DNA from: Lotus japonicus
Taxonomy: Eukaryota > Streptophyta > Magnoliopsida > Fabales > Fabaceae
Assembly: GCF_012489685.1 (NCBI RefSeq)
Contig: NC_080046.1
Coordinates: forward strand, 20,707,304 to 20,771,303
Direction of reading: 5' to 3'
DNA length: 64,000 bases
Shown here: positions 29,462 to 41,686 of the stretch, one piece after another
How positions within the stretch are numbered: the stretch's first letter is position 1
How the letters are laid out: each line of letters starts with the position of its first letter
The notes under the pieces: model-generated
Seen by the model: the letters and a program-made list of their open reading frames with translations, nothing else
Databases searched by the model: none
Told to the model about the DNA's origin: nothing
Position numbers and translations under genes: made by a program

Positions 29462-32311
29462 CTAAGGTTTGTCAGTGCGTCGCAGAAGTTCCATCATCAT
29501 TTGCTTCATCTCAATCAGCATGGATTCATGAGTGTCAAGACGTTGTTCCATGAGGTCGAGTCTGGATGAGCTTGTCTGAGTAGAGCTGGAAGGAACGTTC
29601 TGAGCAGCTTGAGGTTCTGGAATGGAAGCAGAAGTAGCAGGAGTAAACATAACTGGTGCAAGTCGCTCTGCCTCAGCCTCAGCTTCAAGACGCTCTGCCT
29701 CAAGTCTGGCTTGTTCAGCCTGAGCTGCTGCTTGACGTGCAGCTTCTTCTGCTTGCTCTTTCTTTCGCTTGGCTTCTTCAATAGCTTCAAGAAGCTTATT
29801 TCTCTGTGCTAGTTCATGAAGAGCCACTCGTCTAGCAAACCTCTGCTTGGCAGCCTCAATCCTCTGACCTCCCTCTGCATGCAGGAGCTGCAACATGATT
29901 GGAAACTGAGCCACTAGCCAAGTGCTCAAATTGTTCCACTCATCAGCCACATGTTCAGCATTCTCACTGAGATCAGTCTGACCGTGCACATTGCGGAGCC
30001 TCAAGGAGGCTTCATGATAGAAAATATTGATGCACTCAGAGAGAGATGTGGGTTGGAGGTGAGTATAGGGAATGATGGAGAGGTTGGTTTTAGGAGAGGC
30101 TGGGTGATTGCTGCTATGAGCTTCAGAGGCCACTTGTGGAGAACCAATGTTAATTATGGGAGCATTGGGTTCAGAGGTTCCACGGTGAGGGTCTGAAGTT
30201 TCAACCAGAGGGTGAGGTGATCTAACCGAGGATTGGTTAGACACTGATTGTTCAGGTTCAGGGTCTGGTTGAATGGGCTCTTGTTGGTCAGGGACAGGAT
30301 GAGCTTGTTGAACTAAGGGGTCTGCCTCTTGGATAGGATTGGCCAAGATAGGTTCATCTGGGTCAACTAGACGTTCAGGTCTAGGGCCAGGATATTGCCT
30401 AGGGCTTGGACATGTAAGGTAATATTCTTCCAAGGAAGATACCTTTTCTTTCCTAACCTCCATGAATTTTCTAATTGATTCAGAGGTATTGGAGGGAGGA
30501 GAGTCAATGACATTGATTGGGAAGGATACAGGGGTGAAGGCTGTGGAAGAGTCTGTATCCGTGGTTCTGGCAGCAGGACGTGCTGATGCTCTGGGAGCAG
30601 AGTGATCAGACGTTCTGGGTTGTGGTTCTGTTTGGTTGGGCTCGGGTTGGTCATGGATGATGGGTTCAGAAGGTAATGGGTCGTATGGAATGGTAAGGAG
30701 AGAGGTTGGATCTTCTGACCTAGAGGTTTGGGTCTGAAGCAAATTCCAGAGAGGTGCTTCAGTAGGAGAAGGTTGAAAGAAGGAAGATCTTGGGGAATGT
30801 GGTGGAGTGGTGGTTTGTGCGGCTGGCTGGGATTCAGGAATAGGAGTGAGGGGATTTGAGAAGTGTTGAAGTAAGGCAGAAATAGGAAGTGCATCAAATA
30901 AGTTCAAATCATCATCAGAAGCAAGTGCAGGCTTACTTGTATGTGCTGATGATCGAGTCACTCTGGCAGGAGCTTCAGTCCTTCTGACCTCTGCAGCAGC
31001 TGGTTCCACCCGAGTAGGCTTCACCACAATTCTGACCTTCTTCTGCTTCTTCTTTGGAGGACCATCCTCACTATCATCACCATCATCATCAGCAGGCTTG
31101 CTCTTCGGTTTCTTGACCAGAGGGACATCAGATTCCTCTGAGGATTCTTCCAGAACCATCTTCCTCTTGGTTTTCTTCTTGGGAGGAGAAGGAAACTCTG
31201 GTGCTGGTGGAAGTCTGCTGACAAAATCATCAAGGTCAATCTCGAATCCTTGAGCCCTGAGGTCTTCAACATAGCATCTGATGGCGTCAGGATGGTCTGC
31301 TTGAGTCCACAGAGGGTAGTCATTCAGAGGCATTCTTCTTCCTCTGATCTCAGAAGATGTGTCTTCATGAGCAGGAGCAATCTTCTTCTGGATTAAGCCC
31401 ATTTTCTTCAGAGAGTTGGCAGTGAAGACATCACTGACAATTGTGCTCAAGTCCTCTGTGCAACCAGCATTGATCAAATCTTGCACCAAGTTGCTTTCAA
31501 TGAGAAAGTCTGAGAGCAGTCTCCCAAAAGGGATATATTTGATTGCAGACTTGATGGAGGCGGTGGTGCGAGACTTCCGGATGCATTCCTTCAAGTAGGA
31601 GAACAGGAAGTAGGGAAGGCAAATCTTCTCCTTGTCTTGAATGAAAAACAGCATCGCCTTCTGGTTGAAGTTGATGTAATCTGGAGAACTACCCTTCGGT
31701 CTCTGATTGATGCAGTTGAGTAGGATCTTGTGCCAGATTCTCAGTTTGGGGTGAAGGTCCATCACCTTGTAACTCGTCTTGCCCGGTTTGAAGGTGGTGT
31801 ACAGGGCCTTGTTGACGATGTCCTTGGTGCTGGGTTTCAGCTTGGATTCCGTCAGTTGGAACCGATACCCATAAGCAGTTTCTGCTCCTAGCAGATTCAC
31901 GAATGACTTCTCAGTGATGATGATCTTCCTGCCAAGAATGTGAGAGACCACCTGAGTGTCATCGCAGTCTGCGTGCTTCCAGAATTCCTTTACCAATTTC
32001 TCATACACCGGTCCTCGAAGTCGATTGAAGTAGTTTCCCCAACCTTGAGCTTGGACTTCAGGACGAAGATCAAACCCATTTGCAGCCAAGTTGTCGAGGT
32101 TGAATCTCCATTCTGCCAGGACTTGGAGTTCCTCAGGAGGAAAGACACAGTGAACGGCACAGCCCCGTTCTGCAATAGGAACAACCTGCTCTTGAGCTTG
32201 AACTTGTTCTTGTGCCGGGTTCTCAGAGCCTTGTTGACCCGTTGCCAAACCGACTACCATGTGAGGGAACTGGGGTGCATCTGCAGTAGATCGTCTGGTT
32301 TGTCTCACCAT
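29462..32311 (-). CDS. Envelope-like ORF of element D (949 aa, intact)
   Basis: ATG at 32311 (TCAAAATGGTGAG), stop at 29462. Starts MVRQTRRSTADAPQF. Conserved N-terminal domain to about residue 330 (NYFNRLRGPVYEKLVKEF, SPDYINFNQKAMLFFIQDKE); basic/acidic clusters around 375-432 (KKKTKRKM, KKPKSKP, KKKQKKVRIVVKP); Pro/Ser/Thr-rich region to about 740; C-terminal coiled coil about 815-885 (LEAIEEAKRKKEQAEEAARQ). Such downstream ORFs in Sireviruses are called envelope-like. No signal peptide or membrane segment is seen, and the basic clusters look nuclear, so an envelope role is doubtful. The frame is unrelated to pol, with a 443-bp gap. Confidence 0.85.
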   Translation of the reverse strand: MVRQTRRSTADAPQFPHMVVGLATGQQGSENPAQEQVQAQEQVVPIAERGCAVHCVFPPEELQVLAEWRFNLDNLAANGFDLRPEVQAQGWGNYFNRLRGPVYEKLVKEFWKHADCDDTQVVSHILGRKIIITEKSFVNLLGAETAYGYRFQLTESKLKPSTKDIVNKALYTTFKPGKTSYKVMDLHPKLRIWHKILLNCINQRPKGSSPDYINFNQKAMLFFIQDKEKICLPYFLFSYLKECIRKSRTTASIKSAIKYIPFGRLLSDFLIESNLVQDLINAGCTEDLSTIVSDVFTANSLKKMGLIQKKIAPAHEDTSSEIRGRRMPLNDYPLWTQADHPDAIRCYVEDLRAQGFEIDLDDFVSRLPPAPEFPSPPKKKTKRKMVLEESSEESDVPLVKKPKSKPADDDGDDSEDGPPKKKQKKVRIVVKPTRVEPAAAEVRRTEAPARVTRSSAHTSKPALASDDDLNLFDALPISALLQHFSNPLTPIPESQPAAQTTTPPHSPRSSFFQPSPTEAPLWNLLQTQTSRSEDPTSLLTIPYDPLPSEPIIHDQPEPNQTEPQPRTSDHSAPRASARPAARTTDTDSSTAFTPVSFPINVIDSPPSNTSESIRKFMEVRKEKVSSLEEYYLTCPSPRQYPGPRPERLVDPDEPILANPIQEADPLVQQAHPVPDQQEPIQPDPEPEQSVSNQSSVRSPHPLVETSDPHRGTSEPNAPIINIGSPQVASEAHSSNHPASPKTNLSIIPYTHLQPTSLSECINIFYHEASLRLRNVHGQTDLSENAEHVADEWNNLSTWLVAQFPIMLQLLHAEGGQRIEAAKQRFARRVALHELAQRNKLLEAIEEAKRKKEQAEEAARQAAAQAEQARLEAERLEAEAEAERLAPVMFTPATSASIPEPQAAQNVPSSSTQTSSSRLDLMEQRLDTHESMLIEMKQMMMELLRRTDKP

Positions 32312-32469
32312 TTTGAAGAGGTTGAGGGTTTGAGGTAGAAGATGAAGTTTGAAGGATGAAGAGAGATCGAGAGAGAAATCAAGAAGGAGGCGGTTTTGAA
32401 AAGCAGAGAGTGCGAGAGTGAAAACCGGAAGTGAGAGAGAACGTGTGTGTATAGTGGGTTTTATCAAAT

Positions 32470-32509
32470 AACCGTTGTTGATTCAAAAAGCACTTTAAGA
32501 TCAACGGTT
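32470..32509 (-). promoter_or_regulatory. Hairpin in the pol-to-env leader, element D
   Basis: Same paired AACCGTTGAT / ATCAACAACGGTT structure as in B and C, between pol and the envelope-like ORF. Role unknown. Confidence 0.4.
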
Positions 32510-32754
32510 GAAAATTAAAGATATATAGTAACAGTAAAATACACAATCACACACAGGAGATAAGCATATCTACACGCAATCATAACAGACTATCACACGG
32601 GCACAAGGAACTATGCATCAGAAATTCTGACGCACGTGTTGTTGTCTCAGCTTCAGAGTCAGTACCAGTGGGCACACACACTCTGATTGAGTTACCTTCT
32701 GGACTAGACATCTTCTGATCAAGAAGTATCATAGTCAGAGGTTCTGATCCATCT

Positions 32755-35700
32755 TCACTCTGGACAAAAGTCCATGTTTAGATTTTTCAGAATAAAACTA
32801 AATCTATCTTCAGCTAAGGGCTTTGTAAAGATATCTGCCCATTGATGGTCAGTATCAACAAACTTCAGAAGAAGTACGCCCTTCTGTACATAATCTCTAA
32901 TAAAATGATACTTTACCTCAATGTGCTTTGCCCTTGAATGCAAGATAGGATTCTTACTCAATGAGATTGCAGCAGTGTTATCACAATAGATTGGGATATT
33001 GCTCTCAAGGATCTGATAATCCTCCAGCTGATGTTTCATCCAGAGCATCTGAGTGCTGCATATTGCTGCTGAGATATATTCTGCCTCTGCAGTTGATAGT
33101 GCAATGGTTGATTGCCTCTTGCTTGCCCATGAGACTAGATTGCTTCCCAGAAATTGACAATTTCCAGAAGTACTTTTTCTCTCTGTTCTATCTCCAGCAT
33201 AATCAGCATCACAATAACCTGAAAGCTTATACTCTGATGTTTTCTTATACATCAAGCCAAGGTTAGTGGTGCCTTTCAGATACCTTAGGATCCTCTTAAC
33301 AGCAGTTAAGTGAGTTTCCCTTGGATCTGATTGGAAACGAGCACATAAATGAACACTAAATAATATGTCTGGCCTAGATGCAGTTAAGTATAGAAGTGAA
33401 CCTATCATGCCACGATAGAGCTTCTGACATACTTTACCACTTTTATCTTCTTTTTCCAGAATGCATGTTGGATGCATTGGAGTCTTGGCCACTGTAGATT
33501 CCAGCATATTGAACTTCTTCAGAAGTTCTTTAGTGTACTTGCTCTGATGGATATATGTTCCTTCTGGTGTTTGATCAACTTGTATTCCCAGAAAGTACTT
33601 TAATTCTCCCATCATACTCATCTCAAATTCAGCCTGCATCATCTCAGAAAATTCTTTGCATAGAGATTGATTAGCAGAACCAAATATAATATCATCAACA
33701 TAAATTTGCACAATTAAGATATCATCTTTATAAGTCTTGCAAAAGAGAGTTGTATCTACTTTACCCCTTACAAACTCATTCTCCAGAAGGAATGAGCTAA
33801 GTCTCTCATACCATGCTCTGGGAGCTTGCTTCAGACCGTAGAGTGATTTCTTCAATTTGAACACATGGTCTGGTTTCTTTTCATCTTCAAAACCTGGGGG
33901 TTGATGAACATAGACTTCCTCTGAGATATAACCATTTAGGAAGGCACTCTTTACGTCCATCTGATGTAGAATTATGTTGTGATTTACTGAGAAAGAAATC
34001 AATAGTCTGATTGCCTCCAGTCTTGCTACTGGAGCAAATGTTTCAGTGTAGTCTATTCCTTCCTGCTGGCTGTAGCCTTGAGCAACTAGCCTTGCCTTGT
34101 TTCTGACTACATCTCCTTTCTCATTTAGCTTGTTTCTGAATACCCATTTCGTTCCAATAACATGGACATTCTCAGGCTTCTTCACTAAGCTCCAAACATC
34201 GTTCTTGGAGAATTGATTCAATTCTTCTTCCATGGCCAGAATCCAATCCTTGTCCTGAAGAGCTTCATCTATGGACTTGGGTTCAATTAAGGACACCAAT
34301 CCTTTCAGACTCAGCAAGGTCTCTTCAGAGGGTCTGAAGGCAGATCTGGTTCTGACTGGTTCATCTTTGTTGCCCAGAATCAATTCCTTAGGATGAGCTG
34401 CAGTGATTCTGCTCTTCTTCAGAGTTTGTGAGTTAGAGGGACCAGCTTCTTCCTCTGGTTCATCTTCCTCTGGCTCAACTTCCTCTGGAGCTTTGCCTTC
34501 GTCAGAAACATTAATGCTTAAATCTGCAAACTTTTCAACTAGCTTTGACTGGTCAGAGTCAAGCTTATCATCAAATCTAACATGAATAGATTCTTCAATA
34601 GTCTTAGCATCAGTATTATAAAATCTAAAACCTTTAGATCTATCAGAATAACCAAGTAATAGACACTTAGAAGACTTAGCATCAAATTTATGCAATCTAT
34701 CCTTAGTATTGAGAACATAACAAACACAGCCAAAAGGATGAAAATAAGAAATGTTGGGTTTTATGTTCTTCCACAATTCATAAGGAGTCTTATTCAGAAT
34801 TGGTCTCACAGAGATTCTGTTCTGAATGTAACATGCTGTATTTACTGCCTCTGCCCAAAAGTGCTTAGCCATGCCAGTTTCTTGGAGCATGGTTCTAGCC
34901 ATCTCCTGAAGAGTTCTGTTCTTCCTCTCAACAACACCATTTTGTTGAGGAGTTCTGGGACAAGAGAAATCATGTGCAATTCCATAGGAATCAAACAGAC
35001 TCTCAAACTTGTCATTCTCAAACTCTCCACCATGGTCACTTCTGACACGCACAATTCTACAAGCCTTCTCGTTTTGCACTTGAGCAATGAAGGTAGAGAA
35101 CACAGCATGAGACTCATCCTTGCGGGTTAGAAACTTTACCCATGTCCAGCGGCTATAGTCATCAACGATAACCATCCCATATCTCTTGCCACCTATTGAC
35201 TCAGTTTTCACTGGTCCAAACAGGTCGATATGCAGAAGTTCTAACGGCCTTGAGGTTGAGACAACATTCTTTGCCTTGAAAGGGACTTTTGTGAATTTGC
35301 CTTTCTGACATGCTTCACAAAGAGCGTCTGAAGCGAACTTCAGATTGGGTAAGCCCCTGACAAGGTTTAGCTTGCTCAGCTGAGAAATCTTTCTCATACT
35401 GGCATGCCCTAACCGTCTATGCCATACCCACTGCTCTTCATTAACAGACAGAAGGCACTTCACATTCTGAGCCTCCAACTCAGATAATCTGATCTTATAA
35501 ATGTTGTTCTTCCTCTTGCTGTTAAACAGAACAGAGCCATCGATCTGACTTACAGCCCGGCAGGACTTTTGATTGAATATAACATCATAACCCTTGTCAG
35601 CTAATTGACTTATAGACAATAAGTTATGTGTTAAGCCGTCTACCAATAAAACATTATCAATGCATGGACTACTATCTACACAAATAGTACCAGTACCAAT

Positions 35701-35859
35701 AATTTTACCCTTTTCATTTCCTCTGAAGCCAACTTCGCCTCCAGGCTTAAGTTTCAGCTCTCGGAACATACGCTTTTCTCCCGTCATGTGAAGCGAGCAT
35801 CCACTGTCCAGATACCATGATTGGTGTTTCAGTGGAGCTATCAAGGATATCTGCAACAT
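32755..35859 (-). CDS. pol: pol of element D: protease, integrase, RT, RNase H (1034 aa from first ATG)
   Basis: Full PR-INT-RT-RH polyprotein without stops. The layout and length match B, so the integrase D,D(35)E triad and the YVDD of RT fall at the same residues. The protease motif reads [11 protein letters not shown], with Leu where the other copies have Arg, next to the active-site DSG; its effect is unknown. Read in the +1 frame relative to gag. It should be expressible only through gag, which is broken in this copy. Confidence 0.94.
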   Translation of the reverse strand: MLQISLIAPLKHQSWYLDSGCSLHMTGEKRMFRELKLKPGGEVGFRGNEKGKIIGTGTICVDSSPCIDNVLLVDGLTHNLLSISQLADKGYDVIFNQKSCRAVSQIDGSVLFNSKRKNNIYKIRLSELEAQNVKCLLSVNEEQWVWHRRLGHASMRKISQLSKLNLVRGLPNLKFASDALCEACQKGKFTKVPFKAKNVVSTSRPLELLHIDLFGPVKTESIGGKRYGMVIVDDYSRWTWVKFLTRKDESHAVFSTFIAQVQNEKACRIVRVRSDHGGEFENDKFESLFDSYGIAHDFSCPRTPQQNGVVERKNRTLQEMARTMLQETGMAKHFWAEAVNTACYIQNRISVRPILNKTPYELWKNIKPNISYFHPFGCVCYVLNTKDRLHKFDAKSSKCLLLGYSDRSKGFRFYNTDAKTIEESIHVRFDDKLDSDQSKLVEKFADLSINVSDEGKAPEEVEPEEDEPEEEAGPSNSQTLKKSRITAAHPKELILGNKDEPVRTRSAFRPSEETLLSLKGLVSLIEPKSIDEALQDKDWILAMEEELNQFSKNDVWSLVKKPENVHVIGTKWVFRNKLNEKGDVVRNKARLVAQGYSQQEGIDYTETFAPVARLEAIRLLISFSVNHNIILHQMDVKSAFLNGYISEEVYVHQPPGFEDEKKPDHVFKLKKSLYGLKQAPRAWYERLSSFLLENEFVRGKVDTTLFCKTYKDDILIVQIYVDDIIFGSANQSLCKEFSEMMQAEFEMSMMGELKYFLGIQVDQTPEGTYIHQSKYTKELLKKFNMLESTVAKTPMHPTCILEKEDKSGKVCQKLYRGMIGSLLYLTASRPDILFSVHLCARFQSDPRETHLTAVKRILRYLKGTTNLGLMYKKTSEYKLSGYCDADYAGDRTERKSTSGNCQFLGSNLVSWASKRQSTIALSTAEAEYISAAICSTQMLWMKHQLEDYQILESNIPIYCDNTAAISLSKNPILHSRAKHIEVKYHFIRDYVQKGVLLLKFVDTDHQWADIFTKPLAEDRFSFILKNLNMDFCPE

Positions 35860-37572
35860 AGATAATCTTGTCCTTAGGTACCCACTTTCTGGGTCCTCTT
35901 TTGTTAGTTACCCCAGAGGTTCTGATCACCTTGGGTGTCTCAACATAATATTTTAAAGGAATATTTGCATGATATTTAGTCATAGAGAAAGATCCCCTTT
36001 TAAGAGGGTTTTTAGCAACTTTAGCAGGTACATGATCAGGCAATATGGTACCAGACGGAACAAAGCATTCATACAAGGATTTAGCTTTAGACACAGAAGG
36101 CTCATTTCTAATTGGTTTAGAATAGCCAATGCCATGCATTCCATTTCTGCTTACGCCATAGATCATTGAAGCCATTAAGCTTCTATCTACGCTTTTAGCC
36201 AGGAATCTTTGAAAAGATTTTTCATACTTAGATTCATGCTTACTATCAGAGGCATCGCAGGCAATAACTTCTTCTAACTTAGCAATTTGATTCTTAAGCA
36301 CAGAGTTAGAATTAACTAAAGCATGGTTATCATTTTTCAAATCAGATATGATTTTCTCATGTTCAGAAGGAGTTTTAGAAACAACAGATAAGGTCTTTTT
36401 CAGCTTCTTATGCTTAGACAATAAAGAGTTATACTTATCCATGATATCAGACAAAGCATGTTTCAGTTCAGAGGTAGAGAAAGAAGCAAATACCTCATTT
36501 TCATCGTCAGAGTCTGGATCTCCTTCTGATTCTGAGTTAGAGTCAACAGCTTCCTTTGACTCTGCTCCTTTGTCTTTGACAATGGCCATGAGTCCTTGGA
36601 CTTCACCATCAGAGTCAACATCCTCTGACTCTGATTCATCGAATGTCACCATCAGACTCTTCTTGGTCTTGAAGTGCTTCTTTGGCTTCTTGTCTTTCTT
36701 CAACTTTGGACAATCACTTTTGTAGTGCCCAGATTCTTTGCACTCAAAGCATGTGACTTCCCTGATTGAAGACTTCTTCTGGCCTGAGGACTCATACTTG
36801 CCTTTTGCCTTTCCAGAGCCTTTGAACTTGCTCTGCCTGTGCTTCCAGATGCGGTTGAGTCTCTTGGAGATCAGAGTCAGCTCATCTTCATCAGAATCTT
36901 CTGATGCCTCTTCAGATTCTTCTTCTTCAGCTTGAAGAGCCTTTGACTTCTCAACCTTAGCCTTTTCAGATTTGGATTTCAAGGCTATGGACTTTTTCCT
37001 CAGATCTTGCATCTCTGAGCGCTTCAGCTCATGGCATTTCAAAATGCTGATAAGTTCTTCTAAACTCATATTCTCAACGTCTCTCGTGAGCTCTATTGAA
37101 GTCACCAAAGGCATCCAACTTTCAGGAAGACACCTGATGACCCTTATGACATGATCTTTTGTTGTGTAGCTCTTGTTGAGAGGACGTATGCCAGCTACAA
37201 GCAGTTGAAATCTGGAGAACATTTCTTCAATGGACTCATTTGGCTCCATGATGAAGGATTCATACTTTTGGATCAAAGACAATGCCTTTGATTCTTTGAC
37301 TTCCTTGTTTCCTTCATGAGACATCTTCAGAGAATCAAAAATGCCTTTAGCAAACTCACGATCTGTAATCTTCTGGTACTCCTCATAGGAAATAGCACTT
37401 AGAAGAATTGTTCTTGCTTTGTGATGTTGTGAGTACAGCTTCTTTTGATCTGCAGTCATCTCTGACCTTGGGATCTTCTTGCCATCTGCATCAACTCGAA
37501 CCTTTGACCATCGAACATAGGAGGCTTTGCGTTGTAACCATCTCTTTGAGTTTCACTGGTGGTGGCAGCCAT
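35747..37572 (-). pseudogene. gag of element D, frameshifted by an 85-bp deletion
   Basis: The usual ATG (ATGGCTGCC) is at 37572, but after the codons for GQRF the next 85 bp found in C are missing, so the frame shifts within the first 30 residues. The remaining gag reads from 37459 ([13 protein letters not shown]) to 35747 without stops, including [14 protein letters not shown] and the C-terminal overlap with pol. Upstream translation would terminate early. This copy probably cannot make its own Gag or Gag-Pol. Confidence 0.88.
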
Positions 37573-37630
37573 TGTTTTTCACACCGGCCCGGATCACTGA
37601 ACACTGTTAGGTGTGGTAATCAGAACTTGC

Positions 37631-37642
37631 GCTCTGATACCA
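37631..37642 (-). other. Primer binding site, element D
   Basis: Reverse complement is TGGTATCAGAGC, two bases from the LTR end. Confidence 0.95.
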
Positions 37643-37644
37643 AT

Positions 37645-38928
37645 TGAAGGTATGAATAACGGTAGAAAGGGGGGGTTTGAATAACGTTTTCAGTACAAAA
37701 CTACCACCTTAAAGATTTTGACAAATCTTTCGAGAACTTAAATGCTAAAGATAAGAGATAGAAAAGCACACAAGGATTTTATCCTGGTTCACTTGATAAA
37801 TCACTCAAGCTACTCCAGTCCACCCGTTAAGGTGATTTCTTCCTTCTTAGAATGAAGGCAATCCACTAATCAGGTAAGAGTTACAACTGCACTTGAAACC
37901 TACAAGTGACTAACAATTACACTGACTTAGCTCACACTAAGATTCACTCTCTTAGTCTTCTCTAGGATCCGATCAACCTTGATCTCCTAAAGGAACTACC
38001 ACTAAGATTCACTCTCTTAGTCTTCTTAAGGATACTGACCTACCCGGTCCCTTAAGGAAAATCAAACAACTGTTTGAGGTTGGTGTTTACAAGGGTTTGC
38101 TTCTAAATAAGCTGAGTGTAAACTAAATAAATTACAAGATGAAAGAAGGCTTAGAATATTTTTGAATATGTCTTGCGCGTGTGTATTGCTTCTTGCTATT
38201 CTTCTAGCCGCTTCTTTCAATCTTCAGCCTCTATATATACTCCAAGGATTAGGGTTGAGCGTTGCATGGGAAATGCTACCGTTGGAGGGCAGTTCTGGAA
38301 AATCCAGCTTCTGCTGTGGCTGAGAACGTTAGGTAGGTCGTCAGGAAGGTACACTTGCTTTTGTACTTGGATAGCGACTTGACCTTTTAACCTAGGAGAC
38401 TTCTGATCAGGGGAATACTTCATATTGGAACTTGTGAAGCCGGTTGATCAGAGTCAGAGGGAAAGCACAGATCCTCTGACCATTGTATCTTCTGATTCTG
38501 AACTCAGAGGGAAGAACATGGCCTTCAGAGTTTCTTGCTTCTGGACTTCAGAGTTTCCACTATTCAGCTTCTGGATCTTCAGAGTCTTCTACACCATCAG
38601 AACATCTGAACCTTCAGTGTTTCTTGGCTATCAGAACTTCTGGATCTTCAGAGCTTCTAGCGACTGAGTCCTCATCAGAGTTTGTATAGCTTCAGAACTT
38701 CTGAAGCTTTTCCACTGTTCATACTGAACATGGTGAATGCGAAAGCGTTGCTTGGGTTACCCTTTATACACAGTGCTTCTGATTTGTGTGAGATTGAGTT
38801 GAGGTCAGAGCCTGTAAATAGCACACTCAGAAAAACACGTTAGAGTACCACAATTGTTCATATCAAAAGGTTAACTTGTAATCATCAAAACATAGAGTTG
38901 TACTACTAGATCAAAACTTGATCTTACA
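37645..38928 (-). repeat. 5' LTR of element D
   Basis: 1284 bp, TGTAAGATCAAG at 38928 to CATACCTTCA at 37645. TATA box TATATATA at 38232-38239. The extra length comes from a partial duplication around GACTAAGAGAGTGAATCTT. Confidence 0.95.
38232..38239 (-). promoter_or_regulatory. TATA box of element D LTR
   Basis: TATATATAG on the minus strand in the position conserved among the LTRs. Confidence 0.68.
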
Positions 38929-39915
38929 CTACAAAGTCTAACTAAAGACCATTGAAGAAAAATTGGAAAAGAGCTTAGAATAGCTTCTTGGAGAAGTATT
39001 GCAAAGTCAAGATCATAAGCTCTAACAAAGGATAAAGCAAAGCAAGAAGTACAAATGTGTCACTATCAGATTTCCATTTTTATAGACCAACGGATAGAAG
39101 TTCAGGTATATGCTACCTACAGGCTGACATAATACTTCTTTTTGGAAAAGGGTCTCAGTCAAACAGTACTATGTCAATAACGCATCAAGTATATAATATA
39201 CTGTTTGATCCAACGACTAGAAGCTGTGTGAAGAACACGATCCAACAACTATCTTTCTCTCACAACAGAATCATGTGTATAAAGTCTTCACTTGCAGAAC
39301 TTGCACTTATGCTCACCAAAATTGAGCTTCCATGTTCAACACGATTAAGCATAAAAAGAAGCCTCAGAGTTCACCACTCAGAGATGATCATCAATATCGT
39401 CTGCTTGAACATGAAGAGTAGATTTTATTAAGAGACAAATCCTCTCTACATCTATCATGTAAAAGAACATAAAGTATATGCCTAGAGTCAAACCTCACAA
39501 AATAGTTTATAGTTCATAATCTTAAATGTATCAACCATCACTCTTTCTATAAGAGACTTTTGTAGATGAAATGATCTTGTGAAAGATCATTTAAGGAGAA
39601 GTCCTTTAAACTTGTTGTAAAGGAGGAGTTCTGATAATACATAGTAAGGAGGATTCGTACAAATACTTATTTTTTCTGTTGAGGCAGCGTCCAAAGAATA
39701 CCTAGTAATGCCTGAAGCGGCAGTGGCAAAATAATACTTAGTCTTCCTGAAGAGGTCGGGACAAAGAATACTTGTTTTGCTTGAAGAGACAGGGTTCAAA
39801 TAATACTTTTAAGGAGAAGTACTTAATACTTGAGCTTAGTGAAATCTTGGTACAACCAAGAACTGGATGTAGCCCTATCGTTCACGAGGTGAACCAGGAT
39901 AAAATTGATGGTGTG
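38929..39915 (+). repeat. Middle piece of old LTR remnant R0
   Basis: Non-coding sequence with several imperfect copies of a motif around AAGGAGAAGT..AATACTT (39600-39830) and GTGAACCAGGATAAAATTGATGG before G2. The last part resembles the R/U5 area of Sirevirus LTRs (compare GTGAACCAGGATAAAATCC in A-D). No gene was found. It continues at 56040 after removal of G2/C. Confidence 0.45.
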
Positions 39916-40404
39916 TGTAACACCCCGATTTCGATGGCGTCACTTTAGTAACCAAAAGTAAACTTAATGCGGAAAAACGTGAAATATTTTTTTTTCGATA
40001 ATAACTAAGACAAGACTGAATTAAATAAAACCCAAAAGCGAAAAGCAATAGAACTAATATACAATATATAAACAGCCCCCGCTGTAAGTAACAACCTCGT
40101 CACGAGTAACCTCCAGTGACGGAAAGAAAAGTGCAACGCCCGTAGGCAATATATACAAACCAAATGAAAAGGGTGAAGTGCCCGCAACACCATCCCTCAA
40201 AACTGAGAATCAGCTGACCCAATGGCCTGAAAATAAGACCTCCTAAGTCCAACCAACTCTCTGTGATTCCCGTAAGGAAACCACACAAAAAGCTATAGGC
40301 GGATCTACCCTGTCCCCTAAGTAACAAATGAAGCAAGACTGTCAGAGCTAAAACTCTACTCCTACACTAATCCTAACTCGAGGAGCTCATACCAACACTC
40401 AAAA

Positions 40405-40914
40405 CTATGTGCTAGCATGATCGTCGTCTGAATCAGAATCCAGAACGACCAAGTCTACCAGCCCTATCCGTCCTCCCCTCGCAAGCGCAGTGCGCTCCGA
40501 TGCTGGACTCACGGGCTTAGGGCCCGAACCCTGATCATCAATGATCGCAACAGAGGGTGCACTAGACCCTGCCGAAGGCACTCCCACTGGAATCTCCTCT
40601 GAGGGATCCTCCTCCTCTGAAGATGATGGTGGCGGCGGTGCTCCTCCGAATCCTGGTCCGCAGTGAACGCCCGGTGGCAAGTTGAAGCTGATAGAGCATC
40701 GCCTCAACACTCCTGACCTCAAGAGTCCTCCACTGTCCACGTGGTCCTCCATGATGCGCCCCGAATACGTCGCTCGGTGGCTCGCGGGGTCAACCACCCA
40801 CGACCCGGGGTCGTCCTGATCTATCATCTCGTACCTAATCCCCCCGAAGGGTGGACCATGGTGAACCAGTCCGCAATATTCATCTGACAAAAGGCGTTGT
40901 CCGCCAAAGCACAC
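40405..40914 (-). CDS. Open frame inside gypsy LTR G2, unknown function
   Basis: An uninterrupted frame of about 169 codons with FGGQRLLSDEYCGLVHHG, a Pro/Ser/Glu segment (PPPPSSSEEEDPSEEIPV) and an acidic end VVLDSDSDDDHAST. There is no ATG at its upstream end; the first internal Met follows GGIRYE. G1 keeps the end (VVLDSDSD) but has lost the middle. G0 has an ORF with a similar acidic SEE segment near its own 3' end. Coding status is uncertain; no family recognised. Confidence 0.3.
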   Translation of the reverse strand: MCFGGQRLLSDEYCGLVHHGPPFGGIRYEMIDQDDPGSWVVDPASHRATYSGRIMEDHVDSGGLLRSGVLRRCSISFNLPPGVHCGPGFGGAPPPPSSSEEEDPSEEIPVGVPSAGSSAPSVAIIDDQGSGPKPVSPASERTALARGGRIGLVDLVVLDSDSDDDHAST

Positions 40915-41556
40915 ACAGAAGACGCGAGGGTCAACTCAAAAGAACTATGTAGATAATAAACCCAATAGGTACAAATAATAGATAGCCACTTAGGCTTATA
41001 GCTAAAGATGTCATTCCTAGGGTTGCATGTTCCACAATAACATAAACACAATAATAGCATATAGCATGTTCCAAATAGGTTTAACAATTACCAATCACAC
41101 TCAACAACTAAATTAGTATGCATGTTGCATGATATGTATGCAGGTTAACCCAGTCAACCACATGCATTCCGGAAAGGGATGGACATCAAACGGATCAGCC
41201 CTAACACCAGCCACGGTGGAGCCATTTCGGCCCGCGTGCCTCTTACTCCAACAGGGGTAGTCAGATCAGCAGTAAACCCGTAGGTCTGCCATTTCGGTCT
41301 GCTACAAGAGACGTCTACAAACGCTCTTTCACGGCATTCCGGGTCTTATGACCATTTTGGAAACCGACGAGGTCCAGAGTACGTCCTGTGTTAATACCTC
41401 ATTAATGTTGCATGTATGCAAAATGATTAGTCAAACAACGTCTCCAACCTCACTCGACACGTCGCCACGTGTTCTAGGGAAGTTAAAGTCTCTAAAAGCT
41501 TACCCTAAGGTAAAGTCGATTCTGCGACCAAAAGACACACTTCATAACGACACATA

Positions 41557-41686
41557 GCTGCTCCAACAGCACCACAACAAACGCTGCTCCAACAGCACAA
41601 TAACCAACGCTGCTCCAACAGCACAACAATAAACGCTGCTCCAACAGCACAACAACAAACGCTGCTCCAACAGCACAACAACAAAC
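41557..41686 (-). repeat. Five tandem copies of a 26-bp unit in LTR G2
   Basis: Units start at 41557, 41583, 41609, 41635 and 41661 with GCTGCTCCAACAGCAC followed by an A/C-rich tail. Differences are confined to the tails. Not seen in G1. Confidence 0.9.

Larger units (their letters stand above)
26790..38928 (-). mobile_element. Ty1/copia Sirevirus-like element D, inverted, nearly complete
   Basis: About 12.1 kb on the minus strand with LTRs at 37645-38928 (5') and 26790-28044 (3'), primer site, gag, pol, envelope-like ORF, antisense ORF and PPT. The LTRs look identical by eye apart from the missing end, so insertion was recent, yet no TSD can be paired because the 3' LTR end is lost at the junction with A. 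Both LTRs carry a partial duplication of GACTAAGAGAGTGAATCTT that A-C lack. Confidence 0.93.

Noticed and set aside
41557..41686. CRISPR-like array
   Set aside because: Units are directly contiguous without unique spacers, and the context is a plant retrotransposon LTR.
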